The notes under the pieces: generated by a model | The model's database searches: none | The model's input: only the letters and a program-made list of their open reading frames with translations | What the model was told of the DNA's origin: nothing | Made by a program: the position numbers and the translations under genes | Assembly (NCBI RefSeq): GCF_010993745.1 | Contig: NZ_WOTN01000001.1 | Span: 2,235,235-2,299,234, forward strand | Length of the DNA: 64,000 bases | Source: Fodinicola acaciae | GTDB taxonomy: Bacteria; Actinomycetota; Actinomycetes; Mycobacteriales; HKI-0501 | Direction: 5' to 3' | Part shown: one piece after another, positions 36,945-45,362 of the stretch | Layout: each line of letters opens with the position of its first letter | Position numbering within the stretch: position 1 is the stretch's first letter

Positions 36945-37200
36945 ACGCGGCATGCGTACGGCGGCCGGGGCGGGTCCAGGCCTGCCAGGTCCTTCCGCCG
37001 TCGGCGGTGTGCGCGATCGCCCTCGGAAGGCCCGGACCTGGCGCCGGCCCACGCGTTCGACGCCGGAAGACTCCGGAATGACGAGCATCTGCCGGCGCCG
37101 ACAGCGGCCGCGTGCCACGGTCATGACGACCGTGAGCAGCCACTTTCTCCGGATTGTCGGCGGCCAGTACGCGCCGCGGTAGATCTCCGCTATCCCGACG
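36945..37200 (-). pseudogene. Relic of a fifth sigma/propeller module
   Basis: Translated in all minus-strand frames, this stretch contains pieces of both gene types in the right order. 'GIAEIYRGA' is like the start of sigma region 2. 'RVLAADNPEK' in another frame is like 'KVLGADSPEAW' of module 4. 'KWLLTVVMTVARGRCRRRQ' in a third matches region 2.4 ('TVTINIARGRYRR'). Then 'AIAHTADGGRTWQAW' matches the first Asp-box blade of module 3. Several internal deletions and frameshifts are needed. No intact gene can be drawn between 36860 and 37231. Confidence 0.7.
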
Positions 37201-37231
37201 CCCGCCTCCGCACGGTCACGTCTGGCTGCGG

Positions 37232-38563
37232 CTAACCCGAGATGATGCCGGGCCACCGGTCGGCGTCCGGCGGCTGCCAGCCGGCCGGGTCGGCGTCGAC
37301 CTGGTCGCCGGAGCGGATGTCCTTGACCTGGTCGGTTCCCCCGGGGAACCACACGTACGGGATGCCGCGCCGCTGCGCGTACCGGATCTGCTTGCCGAAT
37401 TTCGCCGCGCTGGGCGACACCTCGGTGGCGATGCCGCGGCGCCGCAGCGCGTTGGCGATCCGCCGGCAGGCCGGCCGGTCGTCCTCGGACGGCAACGCCA
37501 CGAGTACGCAGGTCGGCACCGACCGCGTCGCGGTGAGCTGGTCGCGGCCGAACAGCCGGCCGAGGATCCGCGACACGCCGATGGACAGGCCGTTGCCCGG
37601 GTAGGTCGTCTTCCCGTCGGTGGCCAGCGAGTCGTAGCGGCCGCCGGAGCACACGCTGCCGAGGTCCTCGTGCCCCTCCATCACCGTCTCGTAGACCGTG
37701 CCGGTGTAGTAGTCCAGGCCGCGCGCGATCTTCAGGTCGGCGGTGAGGAACCCCGGCGCGTACTCCAGACCGGCCTCGATCACCGCGGCCAGCTCCTCAA
37801 GGCCGGTGTCCAGCAGCTCGTGCGAGACGCCGAGCGCGCGCACCCTGTCGACGAAGGACAGGTCAGGCGTGCGGATCTCGGCCAGCGACAGGCACGCGTC
37901 GGCCTGCCCGTCGGTCAGCGACAGCTCGTCGACGAGCAGCTTGCGTACGACGTCCGGGCCGACCTTGTCGAGCTTGTCGACCCGCTGCAGCACCTCGGCT
38001 GGCTCCTCGATGCCGATGCCCCGATAGAAACCCTCGGCGAGCTTGCGGTTGTTGACGTTCATCCGCAGCGGCGGCAACGGCAGCGCGGCCACCGCGTCGG
38101 CGACGACCAGCGGCAGCTCCACGTCGTAGTGCGCCGGCAGGTTGTCACGATCGACGATGTCGATGTCGGCCTGCAGGAACTCGCGATAACGGCCCTCCTG
38201 CGGCCGCTCGCCGCGCCAGGCCTTCTGGATCTGGTAGCGGCGGAACGGAAACTCCAGCTTGCCGGCGTTTTCCAGCACGTACCGCGCGAACGGCACGGTC
38301 ATGTCGAAGTGCAGCGCCAGCGTCTTGGCCGGATCGAGATCGTCGCCGGAGTCGGCGTGCAGCCGGCGTACGACGTAGACCTCCTTGTCGATCTCGCCTT
38401 TGCGCTGGATGACCTCCAACGGCTCGACGGCGCGCGTCTCGACGGACACGAATCCGTGCAGCTCGAACGTACGGCGAAGGGTGTCGACGACCTGCTGCTC
38501 GACGATGCGCTGCGGCGGCAGCCACTCCGGATAGCCGGACAGTGGACGGGGCTGGCTGGGCAT
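37232..38563 (-). CDS. hisS: Histidyl-tRNA synthetase
   Basis: The product has 443 residues. Class II motif 1 region 'GYPEWLPPQRIVEQQVVDTL', motif 2 'FRRYQIQKAWRGERPQEGRYREF', the His-specific 'ARGLDYYTGTVYE', and motif 3 'GNGLSIGVSRILGRLFG' are present, followed by the C-terminal anticodon-binding domain. ATG at 38563 has AGGAG 4 bases upstream; the longer open frame to 38776 reads into the metallo-beta-lactamase gene. It starts 52 bases after that gene and probably shares its transcript. Confidence 0.97.
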   Translation of the reverse strand: MPSQPRPLSGYPEWLPPQRIVEQQVVDTLRRTFELHGFVSVETRAVEPLEVIQRKGEIDKEVYVVRRLHADSGDDLDPAKTLALHFDMTVPFARYVLENAGKLEFPFRRYQIQKAWRGERPQEGRYREFLQADIDIVDRDNLPAHYDVELPLVVADAVAALPLPPLRMNVNNRKLAEGFYRGIGIEEPAEVLQRVDKLDKVGPDVVRKLLVDELSLTDGQADACLSLAEIRTPDLSFVDRVRALGVSHELLDTGLEELAAVIEAGLEYAPGFLTADLKIARGLDYYTGTVYETVMEGHEDLGSVCSGGRYDSLATDGKTTYPGNGLSIGVSRILGRLFGRDQLTATRSVPTCVLVALPSEDDRPACRRIANALRRRGIATEVSPSAAKFGKQIRYAQRRGIPYVWFPGGTDQVKDIRSGDQVDADPAGWQPPDADRWPGIISG

Positions 38564-38615
38564 GGTTCTCCTGATGCTCTGGTGTACGGACGTGTGGTCG
38601 CTGGGTCGGCGGCGC

Positions 38616-39311
38616 TCAGCCGCCGGTATGCCCCGCGACCAGTCCGGCCAGGAAAGGGTTGGACGCGCGCTCGCGTCCGATGGTCGTCGCCGGGCCGTGG
38701 CCCGGCAGCACGACCGTGTCGTCGGCCAGCGGCAAGACGCGGTCGCGCAGGCTGCGCTGCATCGCCGCGTGGTCACCGCCCGGCAGGTCCGTACGGCCGA
38801 TCGAGCCGGCGAACAGCACGTCGCCGGCGAAGCACAGCTCGGGGCCGTCGGCCTGCGGCAACCGGAACAACACCGAACCCTCGGTGTGCCCTGGTGCGTG
38901 CTCGACGGTCAGCGTGAGGTCCGCGAAGGAAACCGTGTCGTGGTCGGCAAACGTACGAGCGTCGCTCGGCTCGGTCCAGGTCGCGGACTGGCCGAACTGC
39001 TGCTCCAGCATCGCCACCAGCTGCGGGCCGAGCTCGCCGAGCGGGTCGCGCAGCCGGTATGCGTCGTCGGTGTGGATCAACGCCGGGATGCCGCTCGCGT
39101 CGCAGACCGGGGTGACCGACCAGGTGTGGTCGGCGTGGCCGTGGGTGAGCAGCACGGCCTGTGGCTCCAGCCGGTGCTCGCGGAGCACCTCGCCGAGCTG
39201 GTCGACGACGCCGATGCCGGGGTCGACGATCAGGCACGGGCCACCCGCCTCGGGCGCGACGACGTAGCAGTTCGTCTCGAACGCCGCGGCTGGGAAGGAC
39301 AGAAGCAGCAC
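38616..39311 (-). CDS. Metallo-beta-lactamase-fold hydrolase (glyoxalase II-like)
   Basis: The product has 231 residues. The metal-binding 'THGHADHTW' (HxHxDH, residues 57-62), 'APGHTEGSVLF' and 'GDVLFAGSIGRTDLPGG' give a complete binuclear site of the hydroxyacylglutathione-hydrolase-like group, and 'LPGHGPATTIG.E' is typical of the end. Since actinomycetes use mycothiol rather than glutathione, a thioesterase for another thiol is likely. The GTG start at 39311. It lies directly upstream of hisS, a common actinomycete order, and is divergent from the cyclophilin gene. Confidence 0.92.
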   Translation of the reverse strand: MLLLSFPAAAFETNCYVVAPEAGGPCLIVDPGIGVVDQLGEVLREHRLEPQAVLLTHGHADHTWSVTPVCDASGIPALIHTDDAYRLRDPLGELGPQLVAMLEQQFGQSATWTEPSDARTFADHDTVSFADLTLTVEHAPGHTEGSVLFRLPQADGPELCFAGDVLFAGSIGRTDLPGGDHAAMQRSLRDRVLPLADDTVVLPGHGPATTIGRERASNPFLAGLVAGHTGG

Positions 39312-39402
39312 CTCTCGAGTTTAGCGGGGGCCGGTGATCGTAGACTCGCGCGGACGACCCCTCTGTAGCGGCGGGACAGCCCCGCAGGACAAGGAGCCAC
39401 GA

Positions 39403-40239
39403 GTGCCCGGCAAATCCGGCCGTGACCGCCAGCGCGCGCTCGCGCGCGCCAAGCTCGAACGCCAGATGGCCCGCCGGGCCGCGGCGGCCCGCAAGCGCCG
39501 GCAGATGCAGGCCGGCATCGGCGCCATCGTCGCGGTCGTCGTGCTGGTCGCCGGTGGCTGGTTCCTGATCAGCAAGTTCGGCGGCACGACGGTCAACAAC
39601 GCCAGCGCCAACGCGTCGGCGAGCGCCTCGGCCTCCGCCTCGCCGCCGCCTGGCTCCTGCGTCTACTCCAAGGACGCCGGCCAGCCGGTCAAGGGTGCAC
39701 GCAACGTCGGCGTACCGACCACCACCAACGTCCCGCACACCGGCACGCAGACGGTCACCATCACGACCAACCAGGGCGTCGTCGAGTTCACCATGGACAC
39801 CGCGAAGGCGCCGTGCACCTCGCACAGCTTCACCTTCCTGGCCGACAAGAAGTACTACGACAACACGCCGTGCCACCGCATCCTGACCAGCGGCTCGTAC
39901 ATGCTGCAGTGCGGCGACCCGACCGGCACCGGCCAGTCCGGCCCCGGCTACCAGTTCGGCACCGAGAACCTGCCGACCGGCAAGACCCCGCCATACCCGG
40001 CCGGCACGGTCGCGATGGCCAACGCCTCCGACCCGAACACCAACGGCAGCCAGTTCTTCCTGGTCTACAAGGACAGCAACTTCGACGGACCGAACTACTC
40101 GGTGTTCGGCAAGATCACCAAGGGGCTGGACGTACTCACCAAGATCGCCGCCGGCGGTGTCACCGGCTCCGACCAGTCCACCCCGAAGACCAAGGTCACC
40201 ATCACCTCGGTCAAGGTCACCCCGCCCCCGGCCGGCTGA
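39403..40239 (+). CDS. Membrane-anchored peptidyl-prolyl cis-trans isomerase (cyclophilin type)
   Basis: The product has 278 residues: a basic cytosolic tail, a transmembrane helix at about 38-57, an Ala/Ser/Asn linker ('NASANASASASASAS'), and a cyclophilin domain from about residue 115 ('TNQGVVEFTMDTAKAPCTSHSF', 'PCHRILTSGSYMLQCGDPTGTG', 'NGSQFFLVYKDS', 'YSVFGKITKGLDVLTKI'). It would assist folding of exported proteins on the outer face of the membrane. GTG at 39403 has AAGGAG 6 bases upstream, so the longer frame from 39334 is rejected. The gene sits between relA and hisS as in many relatives. Confidence 0.93.
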   Translation: MPGKSGRDRQRALARAKLERQMARRAAAARKRRQMQAGIGAIVAVVVLVAGGWFLISKFGGTTVNNASANASASASASASPPPGSCVYSKDAGQPVKGARNVGVPTTTNVPHTGTQTVTITTNQGVVEFTMDTAKAPCTSHSFTFLADKKYYDNTPCHRILTSGSYMLQCGDPTGTGQSGPGYQFGTENLPTGKTPPYPAGTVAMANASDPNTNGSQFFLVYKDSNFDGPNYSVFGKITKGLDVLTKIAAGGVTGSDQSTPKTKVTITSVKVTPPPAG

Positions 40240-40288
40240 GCCGCGTCCATTTGCTCATCGTGCGCAGGGCCAAGCCCAACGGAAAGGT

Positions 40289-40325
40289 TTGTCCACAGGC
40301 CGGTCCTGGTCGAGCTCTGTCCACA
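40289..40325 (+). promoter_or_regulatory. Pair of DnaA-box-like sequences
   Basis: TTGTCCACA at 40289-40297 equals the actinomycete DnaA-box consensus. CTGTCCACA at 40317-40325, same orientation, differs at one base. The starts are 28 bases apart, in the non-coding gap 40240-40460. The gap has no other origin features, so they may titrate or respond to DnaA, or be chance matches. Confidence 0.3.
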
Positions 40326-40413
40326 GATCGCCGACCGACCGGCCGCCGGTGACGATTTTCCGGCCAGCATGGACGTACGCTCCGCCGGGCCGGTGAGGGG
40401 GAAGGCACAGAGG

Positions 40414-40456
40414 GCTCCCGGTCTGGCGGAGTGACCATTTCCGACACTCCGGGAGC
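40414..40456 (+). promoter_or_regulatory. Leader hairpin that can hide the ribosome-binding site of the gene at 40461
   Basis: GCTCCCGG (40414-40421) pairs with CCGGGAGC (40449-40456), and that second arm contains the GGGAG ribosome-binding site (40451-40455). A competing inner stem, CGGAGT (40427-40432) with ACTCCG (40446-40451), is also possible. A translation-control switch is inferred from pairing only. Confidence 0.4.
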
Positions 40457-40460
40457 TGTT

Positions 40461-40946
40461 GTGCGTACGTTGTTCGCGTTTATCTTGGCGTTCATGTTTC
40501 TGGCCACCTCCATGGGAAATCCGGCCACGGCATCGCCGGTCACGGTGGACGGATACGCCGTCGGCTATCTGCCGCACGGCATCTCCCGTCCGCCGTCGGC
40601 GTTCGCGTACGAGTGGGAGAACGTCGTTTTTCACAGCCTGGTGTGGGAATCGGGTGACGACGAGCACGGCTGGAAGGTCGACATGTCGGTGGCGATCCTG
40701 CGCGGCTCGCGGCTCACCAGCCCGGCCGCGCTGAACGCTTTCTGGACGAAGTACACCGCCGGCGACGCCGAGCCGTGGCGGCCGGTGCCGGTGCGCGTAC
40801 ACGGCAAGCCGGGATTTCGCAGCGGGTCGCGGATCGTGTGGCTCGACCAGGCCGGCATCGCGCCGACGGTCTCCATCGACATCTCGCGCTTCAGCGCCGA
40901 CGAGCTGATGCCGACCGCCCAGGGAATCCGCCAGCTCAGCGACTAG
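40461..40946 (+). CDS. Small secreted protein of unknown function
   Basis: The product has 161 residues. The GTG at 40461 is chosen over an in-frame GTG at 40431 because GGGAG lies 5 bases upstream and a signal peptide then starts immediately ('RTLFAFILAFMFLATSMG'), with cleavage near 'PATASP'. The mature part of about 130 residues has 'GYLPHGISRPPSAFAYEWENVV', 'WESGDDEHGWKVDMSVAILRG' and 'LNAFWTKYTA'. It resembles the small secreted actinomycete proteins of unknown role, with no enzyme motif seen. It converges on relA and is probably monocistronic. Confidence 0.8.
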   Translation: MRTLFAFILAFMFLATSMGNPATASPVTVDGYAVGYLPHGISRPPSAFAYEWENVVFHSLVWESGDDEHGWKVDMSVAILRGSRLTSPAALNAFWTKYTAGDAEPWRPVPVRVHGKPGFRSGSRIVWLDQAGIAPTVSIDISRFSADELMPTAQGIRQLSD

Positions 40947-41019
40947 CGCCATACAACCGCCTATAGCGTGCGGATGGCGGCTGTCGATCCGATCGCCGGC
41001 TGGGTCAGGGTGGCCAGAC

Positions 41020-43386
41020 TCAGCCGGTCGCGCCGCCGGAGGTGATCCGGTAGGCGTCGTAGACGCCTTCCACCTTGCGTACGTTGCGCATCAGGTGGCC
41101 GAGGTGCTTGGGGTCGGCCATCTCGAAGGTGAACCGGCTGACCGCCACCCGGTCGCGGGTGGTGGTGACGGTGGCGGACAGGATGTTGACCTTCTCGTCG
41201 GACAGCATCCTGGTCACGTCGGAGAGCAGCCGATGCCGGTCCAGCGCCTCGACCTGGATCGCCACCAGGAACATCGAGCCGGCCGACGGGGCCCAGGAGA
41301 CCTCCATCAGCCGCTCGGGCTGAGACCGCAGGTCCTCGGCGTTGGTGCAGTCGGAGCGGTGCACGCTGACGCCGCCGCCACGGGTGACGAAGCCGAGGAT
41401 GTCGTCGCCGGGGACCGGCGTGCAGCACTTGGCCAGCTTGACCCACACGTCGCTGGCGCCCTTGACGACCACGCCGGGGTCGTTGACACCCTGGGTGCGC
41501 CGGCGCTCCTTGACCGGGCTCGCCGCCTCGGCGAAGTCCTCGGTGGCGCCTTCCAGGCCCCCCATCAGCGCCATCAGCCGCTGGACGACCGACTGCGCGG
41601 AGACCTGGTTTTCGCCCACCGCCGCGTAAAGCGCGGACACATCGGTCAGCCGCAGGTCGCGTACGACGTTGAGCAGCGCGTCGCCGCTCATCACCCGCTG
41701 CAGCGGCAGGCCCTGCTTGCGCATCGCGCGGGTGATCGCGTCCTTGCCGGCCTCGATGGCGTCGTCGCGGCGCTCCTTGGCGAAGTGCTGCTTGATCTTC
41801 GTACGCGCACGCGGACTGGCGACGAAGCTCAGCCAGTCCTGGCTGGGGCCGGCGTGCTCGCTCTTGGACGTGAAGATGTCGACGGTGTCGCCGTTGGCGA
41901 GCCGGCTCTCCAGCGGGACGAGCTTGCCGTTGACCCGCGCGCCGATACATCGGTGGCCGACCTCGGTGTGCACGCTGTAGGCGAAGTCGACCGGCGTCGA
42001 CCCGGTCGGCAGCGCGATCACGTCACCCTTCGGCGTGAAGACGTAGACCTCCTGGCCGCGCAGGTCGAACCGCAGCGACTCCAGGAACTCACCCGGGTCG
42101 ACGGCCTCCTTCTGCCAGTCGAGCAGCTGGCGCAGCCAGGTCAGCTCGTCGGAGTCGGCTGGCGGGCCGGCCACCTCCGACCCCTTGGCGTCCTTGTATT
42201 TCCAGTGCGCCGCGATGCCGTACTCGGCCGTCCGGTGCATGGCCCAGGTGCGGATCTGCAGCTCGACCGGCTTGCCTTCCGGACCGATCACGGTGGTGTG
42301 CAGCGACTGGTACATGTTGAACTTCGGCCGCGCGATGTAGTCCTTGAACCGGCCCGGCACCGGCTGCCAGGTCGCGTGCACCACGCCGAGCGCCGCGTAG
42401 CAGTCGCGCAGGCTGTCGACCAGCACCCGCACGCCGAGCAGGTCGTAGATGTCGGCGAAGTCGCGGCCGCGGACGATCATCTTCTGGTAGACGGAGTAGA
42501 GGTGCTTGGGCCGGCCGGTCACCGTCGCCTTGATCTTGGCGGCCTTCAGCTCCGCCGACACCCGCTCGGTGACCGACTCCAGCACGGCGTCACGGGCCGG
42601 CGCCTTCTCCGCGACCAGCCGCGCGATCTCCTGATAGCGCTTGGGATAGAGCGCGGCGAACGCGAGGTCCTCCAGCTCCCACTTGACCGTGTTCATGCCG
42701 AGGCGGTGCGCGAGCGGCGCCAGCACCTCGAGGGTCTCCTTGGCCTTGCGCTCCTGCTTGTGCCGCGGCAGGAAGCGCAGCGTGCGCATGTTGTGCAGCC
42801 GATCGGCGAGCTTGATGACGAGTACGCGCGGGTCACGTGCCATCGCGACGATCATCTTGCGGATCGTCTCGGCCTCGGCGGCGTCCCGGTCGCCGAACTT
42901 CACCTTGTCCAGCTTGGTCACGCCGTCGACCAGGTGCGCGACCTCGCCGCCGAAGTCGGCGGACAGCTGCTCCAGCGTGTAGCCGGTGTCCTCGACGGTG
43001 TCGTGCAGCAACGCGGCCACCAGCGTGGTGGTGTCCATGCCGAGCTCGGCGAGGATGGTGGCGACCGCGAGCGGATGGGTGATGTACGGGTCGCCGCTGC
43101 GCCGCATCTGGCCGCGGTGGAACTCGTCTGCCGTGTCGTACGCACGCTGCAACAACCGCACGTTGGCCTTCGGATGCGCGGCGCGGTGGATCGCGGCCAG
43201 CGGCTCCAGCACGGCCCGGATCGGCGCGGAGCTCTGGTTGCTGCCAAACCTGGCCAGTGCGGCCCGTACGCGCCGGCCGGTATGGCCGCCCTGCTGCGGC
43301 GCGTCCTCCGCGGTGTCGACCTCGACCGCGTCGCCGCGCAGCAGCGCAGCGCTGTGGTCCAGGTCCCCTACCGCATCGGTGGCCAC
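41020..43386 (-). CDS. relA: Bifunctional (p)ppGpp synthetase/hydrolase RelA/SpoT
   Basis: The product has 788 residues. The HD hydrolase domain has '[10 protein letters not shown]' (His128, Asp129). The synthetase domain has '[16 protein letters not shown]', the '[12 protein letters not shown]' motif typical of bifunctional enzymes, and 'YQSLHTTV'. TGS ('[21 protein letters not shown]'), a zinc-finger region ('[14 protein letters not shown]') and a C-terminal ACT domain ('[18 protein letters not shown]') follow. It makes and degrades the stringent-response alarmone. The GTG at 43386 is the best start. It lies next to apt, as in most actinomycetes, with a 188-base gap. Confidence 0.98.
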   Translation of the reverse strand: MATDAVGDLDHSAALLRGDAVEVDTAEDAPQQGGHTGRRVRAALARFGSNQSSAPIRAVLEPLAAIHRAAHPKANVRLLQRAYDTADEFHRGQMRRSGDPYITHPLAVATILAELGMDTTTLVAALLHDTVEDTGYTLEQLSADFGGEVAHLVDGVTKLDKVKFGDRDAAEAETIRKMIVAMARDPRVLVIKLADRLHNMRTLRFLPRHKQERKAKETLEVLAPLAHRLGMNTVKWELEDLAFAALYPKRYQEIARLVAEKAPARDAVLESVTERVSAELKAAKIKATVTGRPKHLYSVYQKMIVRGRDFADIYDLLGVRVLVDSLRDCYAALGVVHATWQPVPGRFKDYIARPKFNMYQSLHTTVIGPEGKPVELQIRTWAMHRTAEYGIAAHWKYKDAKGSEVAGPPADSDELTWLRQLLDWQKEAVDPGEFLESLRFDLRGQEVYVFTPKGDVIALPTGSTPVDFAYSVHTEVGHRCIGARVNGKLVPLESRLANGDTVDIFTSKSEHAGPSQDWLSFVASPRARTKIKQHFAKERRDDAIEAGKDAITRAMRKQGLPLQRVMSGDALLNVVRDLRLTDVSALYAAVGENQVSAQSVVQRLMALMGGLEGATEDFAEAASPVKERRRTQGVNDPGVVVKGASDVWVKLAKCCTPVPGDDILGFVTRGGGVSVHRSDCTNAEDLRSQPERLMEVSWAPSAGSMFLVAIQVEALDRHRLLSDVTRMLSDEKVNILSATVTTTRDRVAVSRFTFEMADPKHLGHLMRNVRKVEGVYDAYRITSGGATG

Positions 43387-43574
43387 GGCTGTGCTCCCTC
43401 AAACGACCCGGTCGATCCCGGCAGCCGGATCAGTCCCCCGCTGATCAACTGCTTCGATCAAGTGGCACTGCAGGTCACCATGGTATCCCGCCGGCACCGC
43501 CGGTGTATGACCACGGGCTCGTCGGCCACGACGAGTCGCGCCAGCGAGCCACCTGACCAGGGTGAACGCTCGAG

Positions 43575-44141
43575 TCAAACCGATAACAATGCGTGCACCG
43601 GGAGGCTACTATGCGTGGCGGCGATGCGCTTTCGGCCGGTCAGCGCCGCGAGCTCCAGCACGACCGACACGCCGACCAGGCTGCCGCCGCCGCGCGACAA
43701 CAGCTCGGCGGCCGCGACCACCGTTCCACCAGTGGCCAAGACGTCGTCGACCAGCAGGACGCGACGGCCGTCGACACCGGACCTTTGCGGGATTTCCAAA
43801 GTGGCGGTGCCGTATTCCAGCTCGTACGTGATCGCCGTCGTCGGACCCGGCAGCTTGCCGGCCTTGCGCACCGGCACGACGCCGCGGCCGGTGGCGTAAC
43901 CGACCGCGGCCGCGACGATGAAGCCACGCGCCTCAATGCCGGCGACCAGGTCGAAGTCGGCACCGGCCGACGCCGCGACGGCGTCGGCGCAGGCTCGCAG
44001 CGCCGCACCGTCGCCGAACAGCGGCGTGAGGTCCTTGAACAGGATCCCCGGCCGCGGGAAGTCCGGCACGTCCACGACGTGGTCGGCGACCAGCTGTGCG
44101 ATGCCGGTGGTCCCCGACGTCGCCGTGCCGGCGTCGGTCAC
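43575..44141 (-). CDS. apt: Adenine phosphoribosyltransferase
   Basis: The product has 188 residues. It salvages adenine to AMP with PRPP. 'DFPRPGILFKDLTPLF' near the N-terminus, 'GIEARGFIVAAAVGYA', 'RKAGKLPG' and the PRPP-binding loop 'VLLVDDVLATGGTV' are all present. GTG 44141 overlaps the secF stop (GTGA); a longer open frame to 44942 is the out-of-frame shadow of secF. It is the last gene of the yajC-secD-secF-apt run, with relA following. Confidence 0.96.
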   Translation of the reverse strand: MTDAGTATSGTTGIAQLVADHVVDVPDFPRPGILFKDLTPLFGDGAALRACADAVAASAGADFDLVAGIEARGFIVAAAVGYATGRGVVPVRKAGKLPGPTTAITYELEYGTATLEIPQRSGVDGRRVLLVDDVLATGGTVVAAAELLSRGGGSLVGVSVVLELAALTGRKRIAATHSSLPVHALLSV

Positions 44142-45361
44142 CGGCGCCGCTTGCTTCCCGACGGCCGACCCGGTTTGCCGCCTGGCCGCTTGCGCTGCAC
44201 CGGCCGGTTGGACGCACCGGCGGAGGCCTTCGACGCGCCGGCGCCGACCGGCTCGTCCGCGTCGTCGGCGGCCTCCGGCTCGGCGTCGGCCTTGCGCAGG
44301 CTGGTGCCGGACTTCGCGGCGGCCTTCCCAGTGGCCGTTGTCTCGGACGTACGGCTGGTCACGCCGGACGCGGCGGCGCGCCGAGCGGCGACCCGCTTGT
44401 GCAGCGCCTTGTAGCGCGGCTCGCGCTCCTTGAGCTCGGCGGTGATCGGCGCGGCCAGGAAGATCGACGAGTAGGCGCCGGCGATCATACCGATGAACAG
44501 CACCAGACCCAGGTCCTTCAGCGTGCCGGCGCCGAGCAGGCCGGCACCGATGAACAGCAGGCCGGCGACCGGCAGCAACGCGATGATCGAGGTGTTGATC
44601 GACCGCATCAGGGTCTGGTTGACGGCCAGGTTGGCCGCCTCGGAGTAGGAGTAGCGGCTGCCGCCGAGGATCCCCTTCGTGTTCTCCGCGACCCGGTCGA
44701 ACACCACCACCGTGTCGTACAGCGAGAAACCGAGGATGGTGAGCAGGCCGATCACCGTGTTCGGCGTGACCTCGAAGCCGACCAGCGAGTAGACGCCGGC
44801 GGTGATCAGCAGGTCGTGCGCCAGCGCGATGATCGCGCCGACCGCCATCTTCCATTCGTAGCGGAACGCCAGGTAGATGATCAGCAGCGCGAGGAACACG
44901 GCGAGAGCGATCAGCGCCGACTGGGTGATCTGGCCACCCCACGAAGCGCTGACCCGCGACTCGCTGATGTTCGTCGTGGTGGTCTTCAGCTCGGCGGCGA
45001 TCGAGGTCAGCGCCTCGTTGGCCTGCGTCTCGCTGATCGGCGCGATGCGCACCAGGTAGGAGTCGCTCTTGGCACCCTGCGTGCTGCGGACCGTCTGCGT
45101 GCTGATGACCTCGATGGCGCCGCCGGAGATCTTCGCGTTGCGTACCGCGTTCTCGGCGACCTCCTGGCTGGCGGCGACGGTGGCCGGGACCTGGAACGAG
45201 ACCCCACCCTCGAACTCGATCCCCCAGTGGAAGCCGCGGATCAGGAAGCTGGCCAGCGCGACCACCAGGATCGCCAGGCTGATCAGATACCAGGTGCGGC
45301 GCCGGCCAACGAAGTCGATGCCGGCCTCGCCGCGATAGACGCGCTGAGCGAAGGATGGCAT
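44138..45361 (-). CDS. secF: Protein translocase subunit SecF
   Basis: The product has 407 residues with six predicted transmembrane helices, the large first external loop ('IEFEGGVSFQVPATVAASQE') and the family signatures 'LSLYDTVVVFDRVAENT'-like block and 'INTSIIALLPVAGLLFIG'. With SecD it uses the proton-motive force to complete Sec export. The C-terminal 80 residues are a charged Ala/Lys/Arg-rich cytosolic tail (ending 'RPGGKPGRPSGSKRRR'), longer than in E. coli but usual in actinomycetes. ATG at 45361 is one base after the secD stop. Confidence 0.97.
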   Translation of the reverse strand: MPSFAQRVYRGEAGIDFVGRRRTWYLISLAILVVALASFLIRGFHWGIEFEGGVSFQVPATVAASQEVAENAVRNAKISGGAIEVISTQTVRSTQGAKSDSYLVRIAPISETQANEALTSIAAELKTTTTNISESRVSASWGGQITQSALIALAVFLALLIIYLAFRYEWKMAVGAIIALAHDLLITAGVYSLVGFEVTPNTVIGLLTILGFSLYDTVVVFDRVAENTKGILGGSRYSYSEAANLAVNQTLMRSINTSIIALLPVAGLLFIGAGLLGAGTLKDLGLVLFIGMIAGAYSSIFLAAPITAELKEREPRYKALHKRVAARRAAASGVTSRTSETTATGKAAAKSGTSLRKADAEPEAADDADEPVGAGASKASAGASNRPVQRKRPGGKPGRPSGSKRRR

Positions 45362-45362
45362 C

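Noticed and set aside
36888-37652. 254-codon minus-strand open frame overlapping hisS and the relic module
   Set aside because: Its first part is an out-of-frame shadow of hisS; only short pieces in the relic region resemble sigma sequence, so it is not an intact gene.
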